This document shows, one piece after another, positions 1 to 9,512 of a stretch of 58,004 bases of DNA. Numbering within the stretch: position 1 is the first letter of the stretch; the number at the start of each line of letters is the position of its first letter. Source of the stretch: Methylacidimicrobium tartarophylax (GTDB lineage Bacteria; Verrucomicrobiota; Verrucomicrobiia; Methylacidiphilales; Methylacidiphilaceae); the NCBI RefSeq assembly GCF_902143375.2, contig NZ_CABFVA020000066.1:1-58004 (forward strand), read 5' to 3'. The translations under genes and the position numbers were made by a program. Under the pieces are notes generated by a model that saw only the letters and a program-made list of their open reading frames with translations, was not told the DNA's origin and ran no database searches.

Positions 1-1467
1 CCGCCAGCCCTCCGGCAGCTCCGCCAGCCGGAGGATCCTTCCGCCGCGGAGGGCGACATCCCACTCCCGCCGCATCCACTCCTCCTCCCACCACTTTCCG
101 GACAGGGGATAGGGTCCTTCGATCCCGCTGATCTTCCAGGCCCCTTCCGGGGTTTGCAGCTCCCTGGGTCTCCCTTTCCCGCACCGCACCGTTGCCGGAA
201 CAGGAGGACGAAAACGGCGCAGGGGAGCACCCAAGAGCGGAGGAGCCGTGGTCGAAGGGGGGGTAGGGCGAAGCAGGGGATCGAAAGGCTCCAAGAGAAA
301 GCCCTCCGGCCTCGGATCGGGAGAAGGAAGGGGAATCCCCACTCGGCCTTCTCCCAAGAGCGACAAGAGGCGTCCCAAGGTTGCCGAAAGGCGGTCGGGA
401 TCGGGAATCACCCCTCGTTCCCAGGTCGGCTGATGCCAAGGGGGGAGGGCGGGGGCGATTCGGAGACGGAAGCCCGTCAGGGGAGAAGGGGTGCGGCAGT
501 TCTCCAGGAAGGGATCGAGAAGCTCGAGGAGCTTTTGCGGCTCCGCGGTCGGGGCCGGCACCGAAAAGGGATATTCCCGCGCGGCCTCTCCTTCCAGGAG
601 GAGAGTCAGCCGAAGGGAGGCGGCGGCCTTGCCCTCCCGCTCCAGCCGTTCTCCCAGAGAGAACAAGGAGGAGCGCAAGGCTTCGCGCAGGGGGGTGAGC
701 TCCTCGATCGGCGCCTCCCACTCCCGCTCCGCCTCGAAGGGCTCCTCCGGGCGGAGAAGCTGCAGCAGCATGCCGTCTTTCCTTTGGGTCCGCTCCCAAA
801 GGGAGAGGCCCTCCCGGCCCAGCCGCTCGGCGACCCCTTCCCGGGGAAGGGCGGCCAGTTCGGAAGGGGTCCTCACCCCCCAGAGGCGGAGGAGCGAGGA
901 GAGTTCCGGATCGGGAGTCATCTCTTCGATCGGTAGCTCGCCCGCGATCTCCTCTGCCTTTTCGACGAGCCGGCAGGGACGGGCTACCCGGGCTGCCCAA
1001 AGGGCGAGATCGGGCGTGGGTCCGATCCCGACTTGGAGGACGAGGCCGTCGGCTTGGAAGCGTGCGGGAAGAGCCGTGGGATCGGAAGGATCAGCACCCG
1101 ATCCGAACCCTTCCGGTAACCCCTTTTGGAACTTCGGGTGGCAACGGAGATCGAGGAGGCAGAGCCCGGGAGCCCGCTCCTCGACCTGCCCCGAACAGCT
1201 GCAGGCCGATTCCCGGAGGAGCCGGCAAAGCGCTTCCTCCTCCCGCCGATTCCGGGAAAGAAAGAGCAGGCGAGGGCACCGGGCTTGCCCCTGGGCGGGG
1301 CTCATTCCGGGCTCGACCCCGCCCGCCCGGGCCTCCGGATTGACTTCCCGGATCTTGGCTTTCGGTCCATCGCCTTCCACGAGGGCAGCCGGTTCCCGCC
1401 CGGGCGCGGGTTGGGGACGGAGAGCGGCTTGGAGGGGAAATTGGGGCAGAAGGAGGGCGGCAAACAT
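1..1467 (-). CDS. imuB: ImuB-like Y-family DNA polymerase homologue (partial, C-terminus off the left edge)
   Basis: Reading the minus strand from the ATG at 1467 gives one open frame to the window edge, beginning MFAALLLPQFPLQAALR, the usual start of ImuB/DinB-like proteins. Further on it reads RLSATLGRLLSLLGEGRVG and, near the edge, PYPLSGKWWEEEWMRREWD, both typical of the ImuB C-terminal half. ImuB is a catalytically inactive Y-family polymerase that links the beta clamp to ImuA and DnaE2 in SOS mutagenesis (known for the family). It starts 12 bases after the imuA stop, so the two are probably co-transcribed. A dnaE2 gene would be expected just left of the window. The frame is easy to lose at a run of six G at 430-435 (plus strand); read with all six it stays open. 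Confidence 0.88.
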   Translation of the reverse strand, partial: MFAALLLPQFPLQAALRPQPAPGREPAALVEGDGPKAKIREVNPEARAGGVEPGMSPAQGQARCPRLLFLSRNRREEEALCRLLRESACSCSGQVEERAPGLCLLDLRCHPKFQKGLPEGFGSGADPSDPTALPARFQADGLVLQVGIGPTPDLALWAARVARPCRLVEKAEEIAGELPIEEMTPDPELSSLLRLWGVRTPSELAALPREGVAERLGREGLSLWERTQRKDGMLLQLLRPEEPFEAEREWEAPIEELTPLREALRSSLFSLGERLEREGKAAASLRLTLLLEGEAAREYPFSVPAPTAEPQKLLELLDPFLENCRTPSPLTGFRLRIAPALPPWHQPTWERGVIPDPDRLSATLGRLLSLLGEGRVGIPLPSPDPRPEGFLLEPFDPLLRPTPPSTTAPPLLGAPLRRFRPPVPATVRCGKGRPRELQTPEGAWKISGIEGPYPLSGKWWEEEWMRREWDVALRGGRILRLAELPEGWR

Positions 1468-1479
1468 GGAGTGAGCTCC

Positions 1480-2142
1480 CTATCCGGCGGCCGCCGCGAG
1501 GCGGGCAGGCGATCCGGGACTCCCGGAACCGGAGAGCCGCAAGGGGGCGAGCCGCAGCCGTTGCCAGAGAGCTTCCCTTGGTTCCTCCAGGCGGTCCAGG
1601 GAGAGGGAAGACTCGATCCGGTAGCGCTCCCGCGCCTCGGGAATCCAGGGGAGGGGGGTGATCAGGAGCGCTGCCGTCCCCTTCCTTTCGACCAAGCGCC
1701 CGAAGCGGTGCCAGGTCGTCGAGGGAATCCGGCGGAGTTCGGAAGGCGAAAGCCGGGAGAGGTCGATCCAGACCAGGGGAAAGCTCCCGTCCCGGAGCAG
1801 GAGGTCGGCGGCGCGGAGGATCTCCCGGAGAAGGCGGCAGCGGACCCAGAGAAGAGAGGGAGTCGGGCCGGCCAAGCCGCTCTTCGGATCGAACGAATCG
1901 GCCCCGTCGACCAGCGCCGCCGGGAGGCTGGTTCGGGCGCAAAAGCAGAGAGCGGCGGAAAGCAGGAGCCCCGCTCCCGGTCCGGGAGCGGCCAGCTCGG
2001 TAAGAGCGTGGGAGAGCACGCCCCGCCGCAGCCAGGGATCGGGACTCTCCTCCAAGAAAGAGAGCCGCTTGCCTCGCGGTCCCCGAGGGATGTCGAGGAG
2101 GCCCAATCGGCTGCTGAGTTGGACAAGCTGCGGCGGAAGCAC
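1480..2142 (-). CDS. imuA: ImuA-like RecA-related mutasome protein
   Basis: A 220-residue protein with the ImuA pattern: a short N-terminus, then AALVDGADSFDP, LLWVRCRLLREILRAADLLL, and LVWIDLSRL. These correspond to the Walker-B-like and DLL/DL segments of RecA-related ImuA proteins. ImuA is thought to bind RecA and ImuB and to take part in error-prone translesion synthesis with DnaE2. The chosen start is GTG at 2142; no clear ribosome site is seen, so the N-terminus is uncertain. It lies immediately upstream of imuB on the same strand and is divergent from the hydrogenase operon, with a small palindrome at 2154-2165 in the shared promoter region that could be an operator. Confidence 0.75.
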   Translation of the reverse strand: MLPPQLVQLSSRLGLLDIPRGPRGKRLSFLEESPDPWLRRGVLSHALTELAAPGPGAGLLLSAALCFCARTSLPAALVDGADSFDPKSGLAGPTPSLLWVRCRLLREILRAADLLLRDGSFPLVWIDLSRLSPSELRRIPSTTWHRFGRLVERKGTAALLITPLPWIPEARERYRIESSLSLDRLEEPREALWQRLRLAPLRLSGSGSPGSPARLAAAAG

Positions 2143-2153
2143 GGAAGTAGCAT

Positions 2154-2165
2154 ATACAAATGTAT
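2154..2165. promoter_or_regulatory. ATACA-AA-TGTAT palindrome between imuA and the hydrogenase operon
   Basis: A perfect 5-bp inverted repeat with a 2-base spacer sits 12 bases upstream of the imuA start, in the only AT-rich stretch of the divergent intergenic region. SOS genes such as imuA are normally controlled by LexA from such a position. The motif does not match a LexA box I can name with certainty, so the role is inference. Confidence 0.3.
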
Positions 2166-2234
2166 TATATTGGCAAGGAAGCTTGTTGCGATCGCCCCCG
2201 TGGGCTACTACGGAAGGCAGGGGAGGATTGTATC

Positions 2235-3383
2235 ATGCCCGAAGGCCATGTCCCAACCGCCGGCGAAGCGATCATCGATCGGGAAGGGCTGCAGGCGCTT
2301 CTCGACGCGCTGGGCGCCCGCGGCTTCTCCGTGATCGGTCCCCGGATCCGGGACGAGGCGATCGTCTACGCTCCCCTTCGAAACGTTGCCGATCTTCCCG
2401 AAGGGTGGACCGACCGGCAGGACGGGGGCCGCTACCGGCTCGAGCGGAGAGGAGATCGGGCGCTCTTCGGCTATGCGGTCGGGCCCCATTCCTGGAAGCA
2501 GTTCCTCTTTCCCCCGCGGCAGCGGCTCTGGCAGGCCCGGCGCACCGAGGCGGGCTTCGACCTCCTCGAAGAGCCTCCGCCCTCCGAGCGCTGGGCCTTC
2601 CTGGGGATTCGCGCCTGCGAGCTGCACGCCCTGGCGATCCAGGACCGGGTCTTCCTGGGGGGAAGCCACCCGGATCGTTCCTACGCGGAGCGCCGGCGGG
2701 ATCTCTTTCTTGTGGCTCTCCAGTGCGGAGAGCCCTCCGGCACCTGCTTTTGCGTCTCGATGGAAACAGGCCCGAAGGCCTCTTCGGGCTTCGACTTGGC
2801 GCTCACCGAACTGCTGGGCGACGGCTCCCATCGCTTCCTGGTCGAAGTCGGGAGCAGAGCCGGCGAGGAGATTCTTGCGGCGATTCCGCACCGCTCGGCC
2901 GGCGAAGCCGACCGGCGGGAGGCCGAGGCGGTCTTGGACTCCACGGCCTCCCGGATGGGCCGCACGCTCGACACCCGCGGGATCCGGGAGCTCCTCCAGG
3001 ACCATCCCGAGCATCCCCGGTGGGAGGAGGTGGCGACCCGCTGCCTCGCCTGTGCCAACTGCACGATGGTCTGCCCCACCTGCTTCTGCTCGACCGTCGA
3101 AGACCATACCGCGCTGACGGGCGAGAGCGCCGAGCGGACGCGGCTCTGGGACTCCTGCTTCAGCCTCGATTTCTCCTACCTCCACGGGGGCAGCGTCCGT
3201 AAGGAGATCCGCTCCCGCTACCGCCAGTGGATCACCCACAAGCTCTCCACCTGGTTCGACCAGTTCGGCAGCTCGGGCTGCGTCGGCTGCGGGCGCTGCA
3301 TCACCTGGTGCCCGGTGGGCATCGACATCACCGAGGAGGTTCGAGCGATCCGATCCTCCCTTTTGGAGCCAACGCATGCCTGA
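2235..3383 (+). CDS. hydB: Group 3b [NiFe] hydrogenase (sulfhydrogenase-type) beta subunit, iron-sulfur protein
   Basis: A 382-residue protein with two ferredoxin-type Cys clusters in its C-terminal half: [14 protein letters not shown] (about residue 275) and [14 protein letters not shown] (about residue 355). This is the layout of the beta subunit that passes electrons between the hydrogenase module and the FAD/NAD(P) gamma subunit. Start ATG 2235 is preceded by GGGGAGG (2219-2225); an in-frame ATG at 2160 lacks such a site. It is the first gene of the operon and overlaps the next gene by 8 bases. Group 3b enzymes are soluble, cytoplasmic and reversible, coupling H2 to NADP(H); some reduce polysulfide. 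The subunit assignment rests on gene order and cluster pattern. Confidence 0.9.
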   Translation: MPEGHVPTAGEAIIDREGLQALLDALGARGFSVIGPRIRDEAIVYAPLRNVADLPEGWTDRQDGGRYRLERRGDRALFGYAVGPHSWKQFLFPPRQRLWQARRTEAGFDLLEEPPPSERWAFLGIRACELHALAIQDRVFLGGSHPDRSYAERRRDLFLVALQCGEPSGTCFCVSMETGPKASSGFDLALTELLGDGSHRFLVEVGSRAGEEILAAIPHRSAGEADRREAEAVLDSTASRMGRTLDTRGIRELLQDHPEHPRWEEVATRCLACANCTMVCPTCFCSTVEDHTALTGESAERTRLWDSCFSLDFSYLHGGSVRKEIRSRYRQWITHKLSTWFDQFGSSGCVGCGRCITWCPVGIDITEEVRAIRSSLLEPTHA

Positions 3384-3840
3384 TCCCAAGGTGGTACTCG
3401 TCCGGCACCCGTTCTTCGCCGGGATCGACCCCTCCATCAGCGAGACGCTCGCCGAGTGCGCGCACGAAGTCTCCTTCCCGGCCGGCCGGTTCCTGGCGAG
3501 GGAAGGGGAGCCCGCTTCCGGCTTCCTTCTCCTCGAATGCGGCACCGTTGCGCTCGAGCTCCACCGGCCCGGCCGGATGCCCATCGTGCTCGAGACCCTC
3601 CACGAGGGCGAGCTGGTCGGCACCTCCTGGGTGATTCCGCCCTACCGCTGGAGTTGCGACGTGCGCGCCCTCGATCCGGTCCGGGCGATCGTGGTCGACG
3701 CCCGCTGCCTCCGCGGCAAATCCGAATCCGACCCCAAACTCGGCTACGAGCTCCTCAAGCGCTTCCTGCCGCTCTTCGTCCAGCGCCTGGAGGCCGTCCG
3801 GCTCCAGCTCCTCGACGTCTACGGCGAAACTCCCACCTGA
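3376..3840 (+). CDS. Cyclic-nucleotide-binding domain protein in the hydrogenase operon
   Basis: A 154-residue protein made of a single cNMP-binding (Crp-like) beta-barrel domain. Visible are the [20 protein letters not shown] entry, the turn after GTVALEL, and [10 protein letters not shown] where the phosphate-binding cassette would lie. There is no C-terminal helix-turn-helix, so it is not a normal Crp/Fnr DNA-binding regulator. It overlaps the beta subunit gene by 8 bases and is followed 3 bases later by gamma, so it is almost certainly made with the enzyme. An accessory or ligand-sensing role for the complex is inference; the substrate or nucleotide bound cannot be told. Confidence 0.8.
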   Translation: MPDPKVVLVRHPFFAGIDPSISETLAECAHEVSFPAGRFLAREGEPASGFLLLECGTVALELHRPGRMPIVLETLHEGELVGTSWVIPPYRWSCDVRALDPVRAIVVDARCLRGKSESDPKLGYELLKRFLPLFVQRLEAVRLQLLDVYGETPT

Positions 3841-3843
3841 GTC

Positions 3844-4671
3844 ATGCGATCCCCCGATCCCTTCGTGCCGAGCCTCTTTCGGGTGGACCGCGTCCGGCGC
3901 GAGTCCGCCGACACCGTCACCCTCGGGCTGCTCCCCATTCAGGGCGAGATCCCCGCTTTCCGTTCCGGCCAGTTCTTCATGCTCTACGCGTTCGGGATCG
4001 GCGAAATCCCCGTCAGCGTGAGCGGGCTCTGGGGCCAAGGCCCCCTCCTTCACACCGTCCGGGCGGTCGGGCCGGTCAGCCAGGCCCTCTGCCGGCTCCG
4101 CCCGGGGGACACGCTGGGCGTTCGCGGCCCCTACGGTTCCCCCTGGCCCCTCCCGCAAGCGGAGGGAGGCGATCTTCTTCTGATCGCCGGAGGCCTCGGC
4201 CTGGCCCCCCTCCGCTCCGCCCTCCTCCCGGCCCTGGCCGAGCGGGAGCGCTATGGGCGGATCGCTCTCCTCTACGGCGCCCGCAGCCCCGCCGACCTCC
4301 TCTTCGGAGAGGAGAGGAGCGACTGGAGCAGCCGCGACGATCTCCAGGTCGAGGTGACCGTCGACCATGCTTCTCCCGCCTGGCGCGGCTCCGTCGGGGT
4401 GGTTCCCGCCCGGATCTCCCACACTCGCTTCGCGCCGGAGCGGACCCATGCCTTCGTCTGCGGACCCGAGGTGATGATGCGCTACAGCGCCGCCGCTCTT
4501 CTGGGTGCGGGAGTGCCGCCCGCGCGGATCTTCCTTTCGCTCGAGCGGAACATGAAATGCGCCTTCGCCGTCTGCGGCCGCTGCCAATTCGGATCAACCT
4601 TCATCTGCCGGGACGGACCGGTCTTTGCCTACGACCGGATCTCCCGTCTCCTTTCCCTCCGGGAACTCTGA
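3844..4671 (+). CDS. hydG: Group 3b hydrogenase gamma subunit, FAD/NAD(P)-binding reductase
   Basis: A 275-residue ferredoxin-NADP-reductase-type protein. The FAD domain shows [10 protein letters not shown] near residue 45, the NAD(P) domain begins at [15 protein letters not shown] (about residue 115), and the C-terminus carries the 2Fe-2S site [19 protein letters not shown] with four cysteines, as in HydG and dihydroorotate dehydrogenase electron-transfer subunits. It exchanges hydride with NAD(P)(H) and electrons with the beta subunit. Its stop is 2 bases before the delta subunit start, so the genes are translationally close. Confidence 0.92.
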   Translation: MRSPDPFVPSLFRVDRVRRESADTVTLGLLPIQGEIPAFRSGQFFMLYAFGIGEIPVSVSGLWGQGPLLHTVRAVGPVSQALCRLRPGDTLGVRGPYGSPWPLPQAEGGDLLLIAGGLGLAPLRSALLPALAERERYGRIALLYGARSPADLLFGEERSDWSSRDDLQVEVTVDHASPAWRGSVGVVPARISHTRFAPERTHAFVCGPEVMMRYSAAALLGAGVPPARIFLSLERNMKCAFAVCGRCQFGSTFICRDGPVFAYDRISRLLSLREL

Positions 4672-4673
4672 TC

Positions 4674-5447
4674 ATGCCCGCCCGACCTCGCCTGGCCGTC
4701 TGGAAATTCGCCTCCTGCGACGGCTGTCAGCTCTCGCTCCTCGACTGCGAGGAGGAGCTGCTCTCGCTGGCGGAGGCGGTCGAGATCGGCTATTTCCTGG
4801 AAGCCTCCCGGAAGACGCTCCCGGGACCCTACGACCTGTCGCTGGTCGAAGGCTCGATCACCACCCCGGAGGATGCCGAGCGGATCCGGGAGGTGCGCCG
4901 CCTCTCTAAAAAACTCGTCACGATCGGTGCCTGCGCCACCGCGGGCGGGATCCAGGCCTTGCGCAACTTCGCCCGCATCGAGGAGTTCGTTTCGGCGGTC
5001 TATGCCTCCCCGGAGTATATCCGCACCCTGGACCGTTCGACCCCGATCGCGGCCCATGTCCCGGTCGACTTCGAGCTCCAGGGCTGCCCGGTCAACCGGC
5101 TCCAGCTCCTGGAGGTGATCTCGGCCTTCCTAACCGGCCGCACCCCGGCGATCCCCCGCTACAGCGTCTGCCTCGAATGCAAGCGGGCGGGCACTCCCTG
5201 TGTCCTGGTCGCCCGGGGGACCCCTTGCCTGGGTCCGGTCACCCATGCCGGCTGCGGGGCGATCTGCCCGGGCTATGGCCGGGGCTGCTACGGCTGCTAC
5301 GGGCCGATGGAGACCCCGAATCCCCCGAGCCTCGGGCGCCGCTGGCAGGCGCTCGGCGCCTCCGAACGCGATCTCCACCGGGTCTTCCGGACCTTCAACG
5401 CGGGGGCGGAGCCCTTCCGCCGGGAAAGCGAGGCTCATGGCGGTTAG
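4674..5447 (+). CDS. hydD: Group 3b [NiFe] hydrogenase small (delta) subunit
   Basis: A 257-residue small subunit. The proximal-cluster motif [17 protein letters not shown] lies at residues 12-28, followed by [22 protein letters not shown] and LQGCPVNR, all characteristic of hydrogenase and NuoB-like small subunits. A C-terminal Cys-rich region ([11 protein letters not shown] and [12 protein letters not shown]) would bind the medial and distal 4Fe-4S clusters. It has no twin-arginine signal, as expected for a cytoplasmic group 3 enzyme. Its 3' end overlaps the large-subunit gene by 11 bases. Confidence 0.93.
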   Translation: MPARPRLAVWKFASCDGCQLSLLDCEEELLSLAEAVEIGYFLEASRKTLPGPYDLSLVEGSITTPEDAERIREVRRLSKKLVTIGACATAGGIQALRNFARIEEFVSAVYASPEYIRTLDRSTPIAAHVPVDFELQGCPVNRLQLLEVISAFLTGRTPAIPRYSVCLECKRAGTPCVLVARGTPCLGPVTHAGCGAICPGYGRGCYGCYGPMETPNPPSLGRRWQALGASERDLHRVFRTFNAGAEPFRRESEAHGG

Positions 5448-6726
5448 AAAGCTCACCCTCGAAGCGCTGGCCCGAGTCGAAGGCGAGGGGAGCTTGGAGC
5501 TCTCCCTCCATGAGGGGAAAGTAGAGACCGCCCGGCTCAAGATCTTCGAGCCGCCCCGCTTCTTCGAAGCCTTCCTCCGGGGCCGGGCCCTTTCCGAGGT
5601 CCCCGACATCGTAGCCCGGATCTGCGGGATCTGTCCGGTCGCCTACCAGATGAGTGCGGTCCACGCGCTGGAGCAGGGGCTCGGGATCGCCCTGGGCGGC
5701 CCCCTCCGGCTCCTCCGTCGGCTGCTCTACTGCGGGGAGTGGATCGAGAGCCATGTCCTCCACATCGTGATGCTCCATGCCCCCGATTTCCTCGGGCTCC
5801 CCGACGCGATCGCGATCTCCCGGGATCACCGCGCGGAGGTCGAGCGGGCCTTGACGCTCAAGCGGGCGGGCAACGAGATCCTCCGCCTCCTGGGCGGCCG
5901 GGAGATCCACCCGATCAACATCCGGGTCGGGGGCTTCTACCGGCTGCCGACCCCCTCCGAGCTCTCCGCGCTTCGGGACAAGCTGGAGAAGGCCGGGCAG
6001 GAGGCGGTCGCTCTCCTCCGCTGGGTCGCGACCTTCCCGATGCCCGATTGCGAGCGCGACTACGAGTTCGTCTCGCTCCGCCACCCGTCCGAATATCCGA
6101 TGAACGAAGGGCGGCTGGTCTCGAGCCGGGGGCTCTCCTGCCTCCCGGAGGAGTTCGATGCCGAATTCGAGGAGAGCCATCTCCCGCACTCGACCGCCCT
6201 CTACTGCCGCCTCCGCCGGCGGGGCAGCTATCTGGCCGGCCCGTTGGCTCGGTACAACATCAACTTCGACCGCCTTTCCCCTCGGGTCCAATCCCTCGCC
6301 CGCGAGGCGGGCCTCGGGCCCTCCTGCCGGAACCCTTTCCGGAGCATCCTGGTCCGTTCGGTCGAAGTGCTCTTCGCCTGCGAGGAAGCCCTCCGGCTCC
6401 TCTCCCTCTACGAGCCGCCCGAAGCGCCGTCGGTGGCGCTCCCCGCGATCCCGGGCGAGGGCCACGCCGCGACCGAGGCCCCCCGCGGGCTGCTCTACCA
6501 CCGCTACCGCTTCGACCGCGAGGGGACGATCGAGGAAGCCCGAATCGTTCCCCCCACCTCCCAGAACCAGGCCTCGATCGAGGAGGATCTCAGGCTCTGG
6601 GCCGAGCGCCACCTCTCCGAGCCCGAGGAGAGCCTCCGCGACCGGTGCGAGCAGGCGATCCGCAACTACGATCCCTGCATCTCCTGCTCGACCCACTTCC
6701 TCCGGCTTCAGATTCGCAGGCGATGA
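5437..6726 (+). CDS. hydA: Group 3b [NiFe] hydrogenase large (alpha) subunit
   Basis: A 429-residue catalytic subunit. The four Ni-Fe ligands are visible as RICGICP (Cys63, Cys66) and DPCISCSTH near the C-terminus (Cys414, Cys417). The L0-like RVEGEGSL lies at residues 13-20. After His420 there is a 9-residue tail (FLRLQIRRR) that the dedicated endopeptidase would remove after nickel insertion; the protease gene overlaps this one by ATGA. The large subunit oxidises or produces H2. All four cysteines are present, so the enzyme is probably functional. Hyp maturation genes are not in the window. Confidence 0.95.
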   Translation: MAVRKLTLEALARVEGEGSLELSLHEGKVETARLKIFEPPRFFEAFLRGRALSEVPDIVARICGICPVAYQMSAVHALEQGLGIALGGPLRLLRRLLYCGEWIESHVLHIVMLHAPDFLGLPDAIAISRDHRAEVERALTLKRAGNEILRLLGGREIHPINIRVGGFYRLPTPSELSALRDKLEKAGQEAVALLRWVATFPMPDCERDYEFVSLRHPSEYPMNEGRLVSSRGLSCLPEEFDAEFEESHLPHSTALYCRLRRRGSYLAGPLARYNINFDRLSPRVQSLAREAGLGPSCRNPFRSILVRSVEVLFACEEALRLLSLYEPPEAPSVALPAIPGEGHAATEAPRGLLYHRYRFDREGTIEEARIVPPTSQNQASIEEDLRLWAERHLSEPEESLRDRCEQAIRNYDPCISCSTHFLRLQIRRR

Positions 6727-7193
6727 GCACCTCTTGGGGCTCCTCCGGTCCGCGATCCGTCCTCCTCGCCGGCCTGGGCAATCCCGACCGGGGCGACGAC
6801 GGCTTCGGACCCGCGGTTCTCGCCCGCCTGGCGCGGCTCTCCCTTCCCGAAGCCGAGCGGATCGTCTGCGCCCGGCCGCTCGACCTGCTCGATCGCTGGC
6901 CGGGCAGGCGGCTTGCGATCGTCGTCGACGCCGCCATGGGCGAGGAGCCCGGCAGGCTCCGCCGGCTGGAGCCGCTCTGCCAAGGGCTTCCCCGGCCCAC
7001 TGCCTGTTCCACCCACGGGCTGGGACTCGCCGAGGCGATCGATCTGGGCCGCTCCTTGGGGCTGCTTCCCGCGCGGCTGATCGTCTATGCGGCCGAAGGG
7101 CTCGACTTCTCTCCGGGAGCCCCGCTTTCCCCGCGGGTCGCCGCGGCGGTGGAAGAGGCGGCGGCGCGAATCGCCGCAGAGTGCCGCGGATAG
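6723..7193 (+). CDS. Hydrogenase maturation endopeptidase (HycI/HyaD-type)
   Basis: A 156-residue protein starting [19 protein letters not shown], the hallmark of hydrogenase maturation proteases, in which the Asp in GDDGFG is a nickel ligand. A second candidate metal-ligand acidic residue is in VVDAAMGEE and a His is in CSTHGLG. It would cut the C-terminal tail from the large subunit encoded just upstream. Start ATG 6723 overlaps the large-subunit stop (ATGA). It ends the operon; the next gene, 86 bases on, is an unrelated and broken ATPase. Confidence 0.92.
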   Translation: MSTSWGSSGPRSVLLAGLGNPDRGDDGFGPAVLARLARLSLPEAERIVCARPLDLLDRWPGRRLAIVVDAAMGEEPGRLRRLEPLCQGLPRPTACSTHGLGLAEAIDLGRSLGLLPARLIVYAAEGLDFSPGAPLSPRVAAAVEEAAARIAAECRG

Positions 7194-7278
7194 GCGGGAA
7201 GGGCGGTTGCAGCCTCGAAGCCCGCGAGCGGAGTTCCTTCGCAGGCGGCCTATCCGTGCAAAGCCGGCACGCCATGCC

Positions 7279-7719
7279 ATGAATACAAGGATGCTTCCTC
7301 GCTGGAAGGCGGACACCGTTCGCGCCCGGCTCGATCAATTTCCTGCCGTGGCTCTGCTCGGTCCCCGGCAGGTCGGGAAGACCACGCTCGCCGAGCAGAT
7401 CGGCCGAGAGAGGCCGAGCGTCTACCTCGATCTCGAGAATCCGGCCGACCGGGAAAAGCTATCCGATGCCGCTTTCTACCTAGGCAGCCAGGAAGAGAAA
7501 CTCGTGGTCCTCGACGAAGTCCATCGGATTTCCGAGCTCTTCCAGACGTTGCGGGGGCTCATCGATCGCGGGCGGCGCCGAGGATCCCGTGCCGGAAGGT
7601 TCCTCCTGCTTGGATCCGCCTCAATCGACCGGTTGAAACAGACGGGCGAAACCCTGGCGGGCCGCATCGCGTATGTGGAGCTGGAGCCGTTCGGCGTGCT
7701 GGAAGTCGAGTTCGGTTAA
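7279..7719 (+). pseudogene. Truncated AAA-type ATPase (ATPase + DUF4143 family, C-terminal part missing)
   Basis: The 146-residue frame has the N-terminal half of the common AAA_14/DUF4143 ATPase: VALLGPRQVGKTTL (Walker A), YLDLENPADR, KLVVLDEVHRI (Walker B), FLLLGSAS and GRIAYVELEPF. Family members usually run to about 380-400 residues with a DUF4143 domain; here a stop follows VEFG. The downstream sequence (7720-7857) has no continuation I can find, so the 3' half was lost. The 10-mer AGTTCGGTTA occurs at the truncation point and again about 50 bases later, perhaps marking the deletion. These ATPases are often found with toxin-antitoxin modules, as here. A short functional form cannot be excluded. 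Confidence 0.75.
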
Positions 7720-7857
7720 CGTTCTGTTGCCATCACTTGCGCATCAGCGAAGGGAAAGTTCGGTTAGGCGAGCTTCCGTATGCGCGGTCGCTATCATGCA
7801 GATCGACCAACCGCAGGGTAGATGTAATTAGAGGAATCCAGTCCATTATGGGCGGCC

Positions 7858-8247
7858 TTATGTCGAGCGATGGCCCCCGCCGGGTCTAAGCGGCGTTGAT
7901 TCCTGAAGTTCTCCCTGGATGCCGGTAACCTTGAGAAGGAAATCAGGGACAACTTTCTCCACGGTACTCCAGACGATTTCCAGGTTCACGGTCATATACC
8001 CGTGGATCAAGCGATTGCGCATGCCGGAAATCTCGCCCCAGGGCACATCACCGTGTTCGGTCTTCAAGTCAGCGCTGAGCTTCGAGACCGCCTCCCCGAT
8101 GATTTCTAGGTTGCGGATCACAGCATCTTGAAGAAGAGCGTCCGATAGGAAATCGGCTTCGCTTTTGCCAGCCGTAAATCGCTGGATCTTGCTGATCGCC
8201 TCTTGGATATGCTCCAAGTAATCCTGGTCGCGCCGGTCCTTGCTCAC
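7858..8247 (-). CDS. hepT: HepT-like HEPN toxin (DUF86)
   Basis: A 129-residue alpha-helical HEPN protein containing the family motif RxxxxHxY as RNRLIHGY near residue 77, preceded by AVIRNLEIIGEAVSKL. HepT is the ribonuclease-like toxin of the HepT/MntA pair; MntA neutralises it by adding AMP to the motif tyrosine (known for the family). The gene overlaps its partner mntA by 4 bases on the same strand. About 20 residues at the C-terminus after GIQGEL look disordered and may be a local extension. Confidence 0.88.
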   Translation of the reverse strand: MSKDRRDQDYLEHIQEAISKIQRFTAGKSEADFLSDALLQDAVIRNLEIIGEAVSKLSADLKTEHGDVPWGEISGMRNRLIHGYMTVNLEIVWSTVEKVVPDFLLKVTGIQGELQESTPLRPGGGHRST

Positions 8248-8534
8248 AGCGGCCTAGCCTCCCTGAGTACCCGATCCCGGAACTTGGCGGGCAGATCGCC
8301 GGCCGTGAGTACGTCCACCGACACGCCCAGCTCCTGCTCGATGGCATTCTGCAGCCGAACCATATCGAGCAGAGTGGTGCCCCTAGGCACGTCCACCAGG
8401 AGGTCCACATCGCTGCCTTCGTTGTCTTCACCGTGAAGCACGGAGCCGAAGACGCGGACATTACGGGCACCGAGGCTGGCTGCGATGCGCAACGCTGAGT
8501 CGCGGTGCCCCCGCAAAGTTTCAGACGGTCTCAT
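8244..8534 (-). CDS. mntA: MntA-like minimal nucleotidyltransferase antitoxin
   Basis: The nucleotidyltransferase signature GSVLHGEDNEGSDVDLLVD (G-S-x10-D-x-D) sits near residue 27, with a third acidic residue in VSVDVLTAGDL. It matches MntA, which AMPylates HepT. I chose the ATG at 8534 because the family starts close to the catalytic motif; the frame is open upstream to 8600 but those residues look unlike the family. Overlaps hepT by 4 bases, so toxin and antitoxin are made together. Confidence 0.87.
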   Translation of the reverse strand: MRPSETLRGHRDSALRIAASLGARNVRVFGSVLHGEDNEGSDVDLLVDVPRGTTLLDMVRLQNAIEQELGVSVDVLTAGDLPAKFRDRVLREARPL

Positions 8535-8824
8535 AAGACTCCCCGAGCTATCATGTAATCGCATTTCACTATCTATCAGCGTAATCGACAGATCAACCAC
8601 GGATTCTATTTGCAGTCTTATTGCGCCAGACCGTCTGCGGCAGGGGAATCAATCACCGATTCTGGATATCCCGCTTTTCTTAGCCCATAGGTCCGGGAAG
8701 ATCGTCTGAAATTGCCCAGGGGATCTCTCCGGCAACAAAACGGTCCCGATCTTGCAACGGCCCGGCTACCCAGTCACACGGCAGGGGGATCGAACATTCG
8801 ATGAGAGGGTTCCGACTGGGCAGC
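8535..8824. other. Intergenic stretch, no gene seen
   Basis: A spacer between mntA and the next minus-strand gene. I see no convincing reading frame, repeat or RNA fold. It is more AT-rich than the hydrogenase operon, in keeping with an acquired accessory patch. Confidence 0.4.
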
Positions 8825-9277
8825 TCAAAAGCGGTCCAGACGACCGATAATGTTCACGATCGGTTCGGGAATCTCGCCGAAGAACGGCTCCTCCCCATGC
8901 ATCCTGCTTGCACCCAACAAGGCGGAATAGTGCACCCTTCTTTCGGGATCGATACTCACGGAAAGCGTCCGATGCGCAGAGCGGTGCCATTCGAAAGTGA
9001 TCTGCCCATCCGGTTCCGCGCCCACTGTCGGCATCGAGCTTCCCAACGGTAGTGCCGCAAGAAAGGAGTGGGCGAGGCTATGCGTCGCGTCCGAGATCGG
9101 CTCCGCGCCGGATCCATCCCAATTCGGTTTGCGGCACTCCACGGCAATCGTGTAAAGCCGTTCTTCGACGTCTCTTCGCCCCAGGGAAACGGAATCTTGC
9201 AGATTGCTCCGACTTTCGGCCAACCGCTCCTCGATCAAGCGAGCTTCCGGGCTTACGCCACCACCAGTGCAGGTCAT
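8825..9277 (-). CDS. Conserved hypothetical protein, unnamed family
   Basis: A 150-residue soluble protein. The segment PNWDGSGAEPIS, then PTVGAEPDGQITFEWH, LSVSIDPERRVHYSALLGASR, and IPEPIVNIIGRL follow a pattern I know from short uncharacterised bacterial proteins in accessory regions: two beta-rich blocks with a conserved EPDG and a GxxRxxG-like turn. I cannot assign a function. The ATG at 9277 has GGGAG eight bases upstream; the frame is also open to a GTG at 9430 but that part is low-complexity and lacks a ribosome site. It points away from the DUF1778 antitoxin gene. Confidence 0.6.
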   Translation of the reverse strand: MTCTGGGVSPEARLIEERLAESRSNLQDSVSLGRRDVEERLYTIAVECRKPNWDGSGAEPISDATHSLAHSFLAALPLGSSMPTVGAEPDGQITFEWHRSAHRTLSVSIDPERRVHYSALLGASRMHGEEPFFGEIPEPIVNIIGRLDRF

Positions 9278-9512
9278 GGGAAGCGCTCCCTTGTCTTTTC
9301 CGTGATCCTGCCGAAGAAGAGCTTGTTTTTCAACCGGCGCATTTGCGCTAGTCTCGCCAAAACCGTCTATGCCCTCATTTTGTAGCCCCTCCGGCTTCCC
9401 ACTACCCAAGCAGTCACTTCCCGTGCTCACGACAAAAAGACAGGCGCGTGTTGCCGACAGTTATGCGCGCCTCTAGTTTTTTGTGTGCCTATTGTGTACA
9501 TGTGAGTAAGCG

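Noticed and set aside
3328-7338. Long minus-strand frames opposite the hydrogenase genes
   Set aside because: They are antisense shadows of GC-rich codons: Arg/Gly/Pro-rich, with no motif, while the plus strand carries clear hydrogenase motifs in every gene.
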